DNA from: Gemmatimonadota bacterium
GTDB lineage: Bacteria; Gemmatimonadota; Gemmatimonadetes; Longimicrobiales; Gaopeijiaceae
DNA: 64,000 nt
Assembly: GCA_027623325.1 (NCBI GenBank)
Contig: JAQBXY010000016.1
Coordinates: 1-64,000 of the forward strand
Reading direction: 5' to 3'
Below, piece by piece: positions 55,608 to 63,298 of the stretch (the first letter of the stretch is position 1; the number at the start of each line of letters is the position of its first letter). Under the pieces are notes generated by a model. It was not told where the DNA came from. It did not search any database and worked only from the letters and a program-made list of their open reading frames with translations. The position numbers were made by a program, and so were the translations under genes.

Positions 55608-56840
55608 CTAGTTAGGCGGACCGACGGACTGCTGCAATCGAGGGCCTGTCGAAAGCCTACGAATACACGCGATGCCCGCCGCCGGCCCGAAGGCGAGAAG
55701 GAGGAACGCCCACCGCCAATCGACGATGTCGACCATCACCGGGAGCGCCTGGATGGTGACCATGGTCAACAGGAATCCAAGAGAGGTTTGGAGCATGAGC
55801 GCCGTCCCCACCGAGTCGGGAGGGGCCACCTCCGTGACCATGGCGCTGAACTGCGCGGAGTCGGCCACAACGAAGAAGCCCCACGTCCACGTCAGCAGCG
55901 CGATGAGGTAGAACGGGGCACCGAGAGAAAAGCCGACTAGCACGCAACACGCCCCGCTCACGGCCATCGCCAGATTGACCACGCGGGGGCGCCCGATGCG
56001 GTCGGCCGCGATCCCGCCCCACACGCAGCCCAACCCTCCCATTGCGATGGTGCCGAAGGCGACGAGATCCACCGTGAGGGGCGACACACGCCCCACTGCG
56101 GCCACCGCCAAGAAGGTCGGCACCCACGTCCACATGGCGTACAACTCCCACATATGCCCGAGGTACCCGCCTGTCGCCAACATCGTCTCGCGATGACGAA
56201 GTATTCGTCCCAGCCGACTCCACTCGAAGGCCCGCTTCGGAAAAGGAAACGGGCCGTCTTGGTAGGACGTTCCGATCAAGAGGGCCGCGAAGAGCCCGCA
56301 GGCCGATGCGCCTCCGATGACCGTGGCGAGACTCGTCCCACCCACCGCCTTGAGCAGATAGGGCAGAGCTTTCCCGACCGTCAGTGCGCCCACTACCGTC
56401 CCGATGGCCATGCCCCGTGCGGACCGGAACCAGGTCGAGACCATCTTCATTCCCGGTGGGTAGACGCCCGCCAGGAAGACACCCGTCAGGCCGCGTGCAA
56501 CAAGTGCTGTCGCGTAGCCAGGTACGAAGAGCAACGCCGCGTTCGCGACTGCGGCCAGCGCCGCAGAAGTCGCAAACAGCCAGCGGGCCGGCACGACGTC
56601 CGCGAGGTTGAGCACGGCCGCCAGCGCGGTTCCCACGACGAACCCGAGTTGTACCGCCGTCGTCAGCCAGCCGACCTGGCCGCTCGTCAGCCCCCAGCGG
56701 TCCTGGAAGTCCCCGCCCACAGCTGTCGCGGTCATCCAGGCGGAGAGCGACAGCAGCATCGCCGCGGACAGCAGCGCGAGCATGCGCCACCTGCGCGGGT
56801 CTTCGTCGACCGCGACCGGGTGGAGCGAGCCGGAACTCAT
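55608..56840 (-). CDS. Major facilitator superfamily transporter
   Basis: A 410-residue MFS protein with 12 predicted helices. The loop 2-3 region is degenerate (LNLADVVPARWLF), while GVFLAGVYPPGMKMVSTWF after helix 4 and ADRIGRPRVV in loop 8-9 resemble nitrate/cyanate/metabolite carriers. The ATG at 56840 has GGGGAG just upstream; the open frame extends 97 codons further but that part is the shadow of the proline dehydrogenase gene. Substrate unknown. Confidence 0.88.
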   Translation of the reverse strand: MSSGSLHPVAVDEDPRRWRMLALLSAAMLLSLSAWMTATAVGGDFQDRWGLTSGQVGWLTTAVQLGFVVGTALAAVLNLADVVPARWLFATSAALAAVANAALLFVPGYATALVARGLTGVFLAGVYPPGMKMVSTWFRSARGMAIGTVVGALTVGKALPYLLKAVGGTSLATVIGGASACGLFAALLIGTSYQDGPFPFPKRAFEWSRLGRILRHRETMLATGGYLGHMWELYAMWTWVPTFLAVAAVGRVSPLTVDLVAFGTIAMGGLGCVWGGIAADRIGRPRVVNLAMAVSGACCVLVGFSLGAPFYLIALLTWTWGFFVVADSAQFSAMVTEVAPPDSVGTALMLQTSLGFLLTMVTIQALPVMVDIVDWRWAFLLLAFGPAAGIACIRRLSTGPRLQQSVGPPN

Positions 56841-56856
56841 CTCCCCGGCTCCCCGG

Positions 56857-57771
56857 CTATCCGACGAGCTGCTTCGCGACGAACCAGAGGTTCGCGGGAC
56901 GTTCCGCCAGGCGGCGCATATACCAGGGGAACCACGCCGCACCGTAGCTAACCAACACACGCACCGTGTGTCCTGTGCGGGCGAGGCGTTCCTGCTCGGC
57001 GCGTTGGATGCCGAAGAGCATGGCGAACTCGTAGCGATCCTTCGCGAGGCCGAGTTCATAGGCGATGCGGTTCGTCTCGCCGATGACCTTCGGATCATGG
57101 GTGCCCAAGACGGGGCGACCTTCGCCTCCATTCAGGCGAGCCCGAAGAAGTGTCTGGGTGAGCTTCACGAAGTTCCGATCGACGTCGGCCTTCTTGGGAA
57201 AGGCCACACCCTCGGATTCGTTGTAGGCACCCTTCACGAGCCGAATGGCGGGATCGAGGGGAAGCAGGGACTCGAGATCGTCGGCCGTGCGGAACAAGTA
57301 GGACTGAAGGCAGAGCCCCACGTTTGGGTGATCCCGCTTCACTCCTCGAAAGAGATCCAACGTCCTGTCGACGTAACCCGAACCCTCCATGTCCACCCAG
57401 ACCAGCGTGGACGTCGAGGACGCGAGCTGCGTGAGTCGACTTCGAGCCTCCTCGAGGCCGAAGTCGAGGCCGAGCTGAGTCGGCTTGACCGAGATCTCTG
57501 TGTCGAGTCCTCGAGCCTCGATCTCTTTCAACGCGCCCCGGTAGTGACTCACCACCCCGTCGGCCTCGTCGAGCGAACGGAGGTTCTCACCGAGTAGCGT
57601 CGTGGTCGTGGCGATGCCCAGCTGGCCGAGCGCGCCAGCCTCTACCAGGGCGTCGCCCAATTCCTCCCCGGGCATGAAACGCTTCGTGGCCTTCTTGACG
57701 AAGCGGTAACGAGGGAGCTTTTCGGCGAGCAGCGGATTCGTCGAAGCCCAGAGGAGCGTGTTACGAAGCAT
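56857..57771 (-). CDS. Proline dehydrogenase
   Basis: FAD-dependent oxidation of proline to pyrroline-5-carboxylate, feeding electrons to quinone. The 304-residue monofunctional PRODH has a TIM barrel with SVKPTQLGL, WVDMEGSGYVDRTLDLF, RLVKGAYNE, GTHDPKVI, YEFAMLFGIQ and WFPWYMRRLAERPAN, the proline-binding Arg-Arg motif. The partner pyrroline-5-carboxylate dehydrogenase is not in the window. The upstream gene is M55 aminopeptidase, 15 nt away. Confidence 0.94.
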   Translation of the reverse strand: MLRNTLLWASTNPLLAEKLPRYRFVKKATKRFMPGEELGDALVEAGALGQLGIATTTTLLGENLRSLDEADGVVSHYRGALKEIEARGLDTEISVKPTQLGLDFGLEEARSRLTQLASSTSTLVWVDMEGSGYVDRTLDLFRGVKRDHPNVGLCLQSYLFRTADDLESLLPLDPAIRLVKGAYNESEGVAFPKKADVDRNFVKLTQTLLRARLNGGEGRPVLGTHDPKVIGETNRIAYELGLAKDRYEFAMLFGIQRAEQERLARTGHTVRVLVSYGAAWFPWYMRRLAERPANLWFVAKQLVG

Positions 57772-57786
57772 CGGCTGTGTTTCGGG

Positions 57787-58686
57787 TCAGGATTGAACGA
57801 AGCGGTACATGAGCCGGATCAGCCGGTAGGCCTGGTCCGCGTCCTCAGCAGTATACGCGACCGTAAAGCCATCGACCTTCGACATGCCCGGAATGGACAT
57901 CAAGATGTCAACATGGGTCGTCGAAGCGAAGCGCATTCGTATGCGTACGGGACTCCCTAGGTAAAAAGGCTCGAATCCACCCCGCGCGAGCCGGTCGAGC
58001 GCCCGGTCTACACCTTCCGCGAGGAGTTCATGTACACGCTCAGGATGAATCAATCGCGCCGACTCGGGGGTCTCCGCGGTCTTGGTCGTGATGGTCACCG
58101 CGCCCAGCTGAGTCCCGAGCTCGTGAGCCGCGGCCGAATCACCTGCCGCGAGTATCACGGGTACCCCGTGACTGCCCGCGAAGGCCGCGTTCATGCCCCC
58201 CTCCCCCACCTCGACGTCGTTGAGCCAGAGCCCCTTCACCGAACCGGTGCCCGTGTGGGCTAGGAAGCCGTCCGGATCCCCCGCCTTCGCGTGATATCCC
58301 AGGAACAAGACCGCGTCGAACGACCCGTCGAGCCCCTGCACCATGCCGAGAGGCTTGATCGCGCCCTGGATATACGTCACCCGTGGATCGAGATCGGTGT
58401 GGTGGAGGTTCTGATGATCGCCGTGCGAATCGTTGATCAGCACGTCGGCATCCGGAAGCCTCTCGAGGATCGCATCGACGACCACATTGACTTCGGCGGT
58501 CACCAGCTCCCGGCCAAGTGAGTAGTCCTTCCCTGTACTCGTCGTCATTGCGCCCGTGCCGATGCCGCCGATGCCCTCCATGTCGACGGATATGAAGAAT
58601 CTCAGGGGACGCTCCTGCGCGAGCGCGGGTTGGGTCGTCAGGCTGAGGACGGCCACCACTGTCAACCAACGGCTCCGTGAAATCAT
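57787..58686 (-). CDS. Exported M55 family D-aminopeptidase (DppA-like)
   Basis: Zinc aminopeptidase that frees N-terminal D-amino acids from short peptides in Bacillus DppA. Here it has a Sec signal (cleavage after ALA, residue about 23) and so acts outside the cytoplasm. The metal and catalytic residues of DppA are found: Asp35 and Glu37 (SVDMEGIGG), His88 (NDSHGDHQN), His132 (LGYHAKAG), His144 and Glu162 (GEGGMNAAFAG). 299 residues. The start overlaps the stop of the upstream small gene by ATGA, suggesting coupling. Confidence 0.93.
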   Translation of the reverse strand: MISRSRWLTVVAVLSLTTQPALAQERPLRFFISVDMEGIGGIGTGAMTTSTGKDYSLGRELVTAEVNVVVDAILERLPDADVLINDSHGDHQNLHHTDLDPRVTYIQGAIKPLGMVQGLDGSFDAVLFLGYHAKAGDPDGFLAHTGTGSVKGLWLNDVEVGEGGMNAAFAGSHGVPVILAAGDSAAAHELGTQLGAVTITTKTAETPESARLIHPERVHELLAEGVDRALDRLARGGFEPFYLGSPVRIRMRFASTTHVDILMSIPGMSKVDGFTVAYTAEDADQAYRLIRLMYRFVQS

Positions 58687-58903
58687 CGGTCGGGTCCTTC
58701 TCCGAAAGGTGTGTAACCGGCCGCCCGGAGGGCCGCGCGGTACTCCGATACCTCACCCGCCATGAGCGCCGATACGGCGCCGGTGATCTCGGCTGCCGCA
58801 CGCTCCGCCTGACGGATCATGGCGCGGGTGTTCTGCGAAGGCGGGCCGTTGGCAACGGGCTAGCAAGAAGCGCGACAAGGGTCGCGAGACGACCGAGCCT
58901 CAT
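58683..58903 (-). pseudogene. Small exported protein gene, apparently frameshifted
   Basis: Minus strand. An ATG at 58903 with AGGAG seven bases upstream opens a signal peptide (MRLGRLATLVALLAS) but stops after 28 codons. The +1 frame, entered at a CCC run at 58857-58859, continues as VANGPPSQNTRAMIRQAE to GEGPDR and ends at 58683, overlapping the M55 gene start by ATGA. One extra C in that run would give an intact 73-residue protein with a sensible cleavage site (PVA-N). So this is either a real frameshift mutation, programmed frameshifting, or a one-base sequencing error. Function unknown; the mature part is helical. Confidence 0.6.
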
Positions 58904-58956
58904 CGAAGACTCCTGGTTGGGCGAAGGTCTGTTTCGTGATGGAAGGGGGTGAGCTT

Positions 58957-59022
58957 AGGTCCGGGGCTGGATGGGGGCCAGCACTACACGTGGAGTGGAC
59001 CGCCCACTCGACCTCCGGACCT
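58957..59022 (+). promoter_or_regulatory. Possible three-way-junction RNA in the aminotransferase leader
   Basis: In the 185-nt divergent gap, 58957-58964 pairs perfectly with 59015-59022 (8 bp). Inside are two hairpins: 58966-58970 with 58978-58982 (5 bp, 7-nt loop) and 58993-58998 with 59004-59009 (6 bp, 5-nt loop). The structure lies 66 nt before the aminotransferase ATG. It does not match a riboswitch consensus known to me. The rest of the gap shows no clear promoter. Confidence 0.3.
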
Positions 59023-59088
59023 GTTGCCCTCGCGTCGTCACCCAGACATTGTGGCGCTCGCTCGCCTCCCACCCGACGACGGAAGTCC

Positions 59089-60264
59089 ATGACGAACAGG
59101 GCCGATCGTACCGCGCTGCGCACCCACTCCTTCACCGAGTCCGTGATTCGAGAAATGACTCGGGTCGCTCGGCAGCACGACGCTGTGAACCTCGCGCAAG
59201 GCTTCCCGGACTTCCCTGCTCCGGAGCTTCTCAAGGATGCCGCGTGCGCGGCCATTCAGAACGACGTGAATCAATACGCGATCACGTGGGGAGCACCGAA
59301 TCTCCGTAACGCCCTCTCGCGGAAGTACGGCGAGCACTACGGAATGGAGGTCGACCCCGAACGCGAACTCACAGTGACGTGCGGAGGGACCGAAGCGATG
59401 GCCGCGGTCATGCTCGCCATCGTCAACCCAGGGGACGAAGTGATCGTGATGGAGCCCTTCTACGAGAACTACGGGCCCGACGCCGTTCTCTGCCAGGCGA
59501 AGCCTATCTTCCTGACGCTCGTCGCTCCGGACTACCGTCTCGATAAGGCGGCGCTCGAGGCCGCGGTGACCCCCAAGACCCGAGCGATCGTGATCAACAC
59601 TCCGAACAACCCCACGGGTCGGGTGTTCGATCGCGCCGAGCTGCAGGCCATCGCCGATGTCTGCATTGAACACGACATCATCGCAATCACCGATGAGATC
59701 TACGAGCACATCTACTACGAGGGGGAGCACATTCCGCTCGCCACCTTCGATGGGATGCGCGACCGCACGATCACGGTCTCCGGCCTGTCGAAGACCTTCA
59801 GCGTCACGGGTTGGCGGGTCGGAACCATTGTGGCCCCCGCAGATCTCAGCCATGCCATCCGGAAGGTTCACGACTTCTTGACGGTCGGCGCCCCCGCGCC
59901 CCTGCAAGAGGCCTGTGCCGTGGGCTTGAACCAGCTCGGACCCGAGTACTACAGCGACATGGTGGCCGGATACAAGGAGCGTGGGGCCGTGCTCGTCGCC
60001 GCGCTGCAGGAGGCGGGATTCAAATGCCAGCACCCGCAAGGTGCGTACTACGTTCTCGCCGACTTCAGCGACCTAAGTGACGAGGATTCGATGACCTTCG
60101 GACGACGACTGGCCGCAGAGGGCGGCGTCGCCCCCGTGCCTGGAGCCAGCTTCTTCAGTGTGCCGGAGCGTGGGCATTCCCTTGTTCGCTTCGTCTTTTG
60201 CAAACGCCTCGAGACTTTGCGCGAGGCGGGGGAACGCCTCCGCGCGTTCGCGGCTCGCGGCTGA
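59089..60264 (+). CDS. PLP-dependent class I/II aminotransferase
   Basis: Fold-type I aminotransferase resembling kynurenine/glutamine or methionine aminotransferases (KAT/YbdL group). Start at MTNRADRTAL gives 391 residues, with GGAAG just before. LAQGFPDFPAP is the substrate-side loop, NTPNNPTGRVF binds the cofactor, TDEIYEHI carries the Asp and Tyr contacts, and Lys235 in SGLSKTFSVTGWRVG forms the Schiff base. The C-terminal SLVRFVFCK holds the carboxylate-binding Arg. Amino-donor specificity is unknown. Seven nt before the next gene. Confidence 0.92.
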   Translation: MTNRADRTALRTHSFTESVIREMTRVARQHDAVNLAQGFPDFPAPELLKDAACAAIQNDVNQYAITWGAPNLRNALSRKYGEHYGMEVDPERELTVTCGGTEAMAAVMLAIVNPGDEVIVMEPFYENYGPDAVLCQAKPIFLTLVAPDYRLDKAALEAAVTPKTRAIVINTPNNPTGRVFDRAELQAIADVCIEHDIIAITDEIYEHIYYEGEHIPLATFDGMRDRTITVSGLSKTFSVTGWRVGTIVAPADLSHAIRKVHDFLTVGAPAPLQEACAVGLNQLGPEYYSDMVAGYKERGAVLVAALQEAGFKCQHPQGAYYVLADFSDLSDEDSMTFGRRLAAEGGVAPVPGASFFSVPERGHSLVRFVFCKRLETLREAGERLRAFAARG

Positions 60265-60271
60265 TGCTCGA

Positions 60272-60706
60272 GTGACCGTAGAAACATCCGCACCCGATCC
60301 GGACGACGGCGACACCTTCGAAACCGAAGGGCACGCAGTCCTGTTCGGATTCCCGCCCTCTACGGTGGAGCTCCGCATCATTCGACGGAGCCGTGGATGG
60401 AGGGTGGGTGGTGCTGCCCGCACCTTCGGGATTTCCGTCGTTCTTGCTCCGGTCGTCGCGCTCCTGCCGCCCCACGCGATCTGGCCCATCGGTGCACTCA
60501 TTACCGGAGCCGTACTCTCACGCCGCCGACTCAAGGAACGCTTCACGCTCGTGAGTCTGGAAGGTGCTTGTCCGAAGTGCGCGAAACCGCTGGAGGTGCG
60601 GCGTGGTCGGCTCCTCTTCCCCCATCCGCTCCCCTGCGAGGGGTGCCACCATCAGGGTTCCCTTAGGCTCGCCGAGGATACGCTGGCGGCCATCACGGCC
60701 GACTAG
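60272..60706 (+). CDS. Small membrane protein with a C-terminal zinc ribbon
   Basis: No named family recognised. From a GTG 8 nt after the aminotransferase stop, the 144-residue protein has an acidic N-terminus, one or two membrane helices (about 47-85, ISVVLAPVVALLPPHAIWPIGALITGA) and a zinc-ribbon-like end with CPKC (about 103-106) and CEGC (about 125-128). The start is uncertain because the frame is open upstream and no strong Shine-Dalgarno is visible. Closely follows the aminotransferase, probably on one transcript. Confidence 0.65.
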   Translation: MTVETSAPDPDDGDTFETEGHAVLFGFPPSTVELRIIRRSRGWRVGGAARTFGISVVLAPVVALLPPHAIWPIGALITGAVLSRRRLKERFTLVSLEGACPKCAKPLEVRRGRLLFPHPLPCEGCHHQGSLRLAEDTLAAITAD

Positions 60707-60715
60707 CATCGAGCC

Positions 60716-63298
60716 CTACTCGGGAGCCTCCCTGAGCACCGGAAGAGGGGGCCGGCGTAGGAGGTCCCGGGATCCGATCAACCCCACGACTACCGTGAGC
60801 GAGACGACCACGAGCCAGATCATCGAAACGGCACCCAGTCGCAGCGTATAGTCCATTTCGAAGACCTGAGGCACCACGATCGCGGACGCTGCGATCGCGA
60901 GGACCAGGCCACTCGCGGTCGCTATGGAGCCGAGCGCCAGATACTCCGAGAACAGGACCGTCAAAATCTGTGAACGTCTCGCCCCGAGCGTCTTGAGTAG
61001 GGCGCCCTCACGGAGCCGCTGCATGCGCGACGTCGCGATCGCACCGATGAGAACGATGATGCCCGCGAGCGCGCTGAATGCGCCGAGGAAGGCCACGGCC
61101 TGACGCACTCGCGACAGCACCGCATCGATCGCTTCCTGTACGCGCGAGAAGTCGAGCGCCGAGACGTTGGGGAACGCCCCCACCAGACTCCGTTGAACTC
61201 GAGCGCGCTCCTCTGCGTCCTCGACACGGGCGACCATGACGATGTTCTGAGGCGCTGTCTCGAGCACTCCCGGTTCGAAGATCGCAAAGAAGTTGGGCTC
61301 GAGACGATTCCAATCCACTGTGCGCAGACTCTGCACAATGGTTCCGATCTCGACCCCAGTGACGGTCCACACGATGGTGTCCCCCACGTCGACGCGCAGG
61401 CTACCGGCGACACCCTCTTCGAGGGAGATGCCCGACCATTCCCGGCGTCCGACGTTCGACCCGCCCTCCGTGTTCTGGTCGCCGTCCCACCAGCGACCGG
61501 CTACCACACGCTCCCCGCCACCGAGTCTCTCGCGGTATGTGCTCCGATACTCGCGGCGGAGTGCCCAACTCTCGGGTCGCGCGTCCCGGTCCGAGTTCGC
61601 GCGTAGGTCGTCCGGGGTTCGTCCGTTGATCGACGCGATGCGCGCGGTCACGATCGGGGTGACGTCGGCGTCTGCGCGGGTGGCTTCCGGAAGAAGCGCC
61701 CGCACACCCTCGATCTGATCGGTCTGGATGTCGAAGAAGAGCAGATTGGGCTGTCCGGACCCGAAGGAGAGCGTGAGATCCTCCCGGATGTTGGCCTCCA
61801 CCTGGACGATCGTCCCGATGACGAAGGCTCCAAATCCGAGCGCGAGCGTCACCGAGATCGTCTGGTTGTGGGGCCGGAAGAGGTTGGATACACCTTGTCG
61901 GACCGGATAGGACGCTCCGGTCGGGAAGTACCGCCGTGTGAGTCCCATGAGGGCTCGCCCTACGACGGTGATCAACCCAGCGGCGACGGCGAGCGCTACC
62001 GCGAAGCCGAGGCCTAGTTCGGGCTCGGGCGCTTCCAACGCGCACAACAAGAGTACGCTGGCCGCGAGAAGCCCATAGGCGGTGATGCGCAGCGGATCGA
62101 ACCGCTTGCGCGGTGCCTCGAAGTCCTGCCTCAGCGCCGCTAACGGAGGTACGTCGCGCACCTCCAGCAGCGGAATGAGGGCGAACACGACCGCGACCCA
62201 TAGACCGATCCCGAGTCCGGCGGCTGCGGAGCCGAGTGAGAAGCGCGTCGTGACATCGACCGGTAGGATGCCCGCGAGCGCCCAGGGCATGACCTTCTGC
62301 AGCCCGACACCCACGATGACACCGGCACCGGCTCCGAAAAGACCCAGCCACGCCGCCTGCAGAAGATACGCGAGAAACGCCGTGCCCTGTCCCGCACCGA
62401 TGCAGCGCAGCACGGCGATGCCTGGTCTCTTCTCGCGGATGTACACGTGAATCGCGCTCGCGACTCCTACCCCGCCCAACAGGAGGGCCGCCAGGCCGAC
62501 GAGAGCCAGGAAGCGACCGAGGAAGCGGACTCCGTTCGCGAGGCTCTGAGCCTGTTCCTCGGCCAGCCGGTACCCGACGCGGGCCTCGCTGAAGACGTCA
62601 CCATAACGGTCCCTTATCGCACGCCGGTCGGCGACCTCGGGGAGTTTTAAGAACACTTCGTATCGGGCCAGGCTCCCGAACCCGAGAAGCTCGGATCGAT
62701 CGAGGGTCGCCTGCGAGACGTGTACCCGTGGACCGATGGCGGTCTGGAACGCAACGTCGGTGGGCAGGTCGTCGACCGTCGCAGCGATCTCCAATCGGGT
62801 GAGACCGATCACGAGCGTGTCCCCCACTTCGACCCCGAATTGGGTCAACACGGCCGGGTCGACGAGGACTCGGCCGTCCTCGAGGTGTGCCCCCCATCGA
62901 CCCGCGGGACTGGTCGTCACCACTCCGTAGAATGGGTACCCGGGGTCGAGTGCCCGCACCTGTAGAAGGCGGACCGTACCGGTCGTGGGCGCCAGTACCA
63001 TCGTCGATGCCGTCGTGACGCGCGCCGCCGGCACCCCTGCCGCCTCGAGGGAGTCGATAACTCCCGTGATTTCCTCGCCGAACGGCTTGTCGTCCGACAG
63101 CCGGGCGTTGGCGCCCATGAGCACATCAGCTTCTTCTTGGACGGACCGGGCGAAGTCGTCACGGAACGAATGGATCGAGACGAGCGCGGCCACGCCAAGC
63201 GTGATCGATACCATGTATACGCCGACACGCCGAAAGCCGTGGCGACTCTCGCGAAGGGCGAGTCGAAACGCGAAACCGATGCGCAGAGGTGCGTTCAC
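60716..63298 (-). CDS. FtsX/YbbP-type ABC transporter permease
   Basis: An 860-residue inner-membrane protein of the MacB/FtsX permease superfamily, in the large two-repeat form like E. coli YbbP. Helix after residue 25, then a periplasmic domain (about 50-255), a helix trio (about 265-380), further helices (about 410-500), a second periplasmic domain (about 510-735) and a final trio (about 740-850, ALLKTLGARRSQIL is the FtsX cytoplasmic loop). Such permeases do mechanotransmission or lipoprotein/lipid handling rather than import. GTG start overlaps the ATPase stop by GTGA. Confidence 0.92.
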   Translation of the reverse strand: MNAPLRIGFAFRLALRESRHGFRRVGVYMVSITLGVAALVSIHSFRDDFARSVQEEADVLMGANARLSDDKPFGEEITGVIDSLEAAGVPAARVTTASTMVLAPTTGTVRLLQVRALDPGYPFYGVVTTSPAGRWGAHLEDGRVLVDPAVLTQFGVEVGDTLVIGLTRLEIAATVDDLPTDVAFQTAIGPRVHVSQATLDRSELLGFGSLARYEVFLKLPEVADRRAIRDRYGDVFSEARVGYRLAEEQAQSLANGVRFLGRFLALVGLAALLLGGVGVASAIHVYIREKRPGIAVLRCIGAGQGTAFLAYLLQAAWLGLFGAGAGVIVGVGLQKVMPWALAGILPVDVTTRFSLGSAAAGLGIGLWVAVVFALIPLLEVRDVPPLAALRQDFEAPRKRFDPLRITAYGLLAASVLLLCALEAPEPELGLGFAVALAVAAGLITVVGRALMGLTRRYFPTGASYPVRQGVSNLFRPHNQTISVTLALGFGAFVIGTIVQVEANIREDLTLSFGSGQPNLLFFDIQTDQIEGVRALLPEATRADADVTPIVTARIASINGRTPDDLRANSDRDARPESWALRREYRSTYRERLGGGERVVAGRWWDGDQNTEGGSNVGRREWSGISLEEGVAGSLRVDVGDTIVWTVTGVEIGTIVQSLRTVDWNRLEPNFFAIFEPGVLETAPQNIVMVARVEDAEERARVQRSLVGAFPNVSALDFSRVQEAIDAVLSRVRQAVAFLGAFSALAGIIVLIGAIATSRMQRLREGALLKTLGARRSQILTVLFSEYLALGSIATASGLVLAIAASAIVVPQVFEMDYTLRLGAVSMIWLVVVSLTVVVGLIGSRDLLRRPPLPVLREAPE

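Noticed and set aside
54747-55940. 397-codon Arg/Glu/Gly-rich open frame on the plus strand
   Set aside because: Antisense to the symporter and MFS genes, whose family motifs are intact; typical GC-rich shadow frame.
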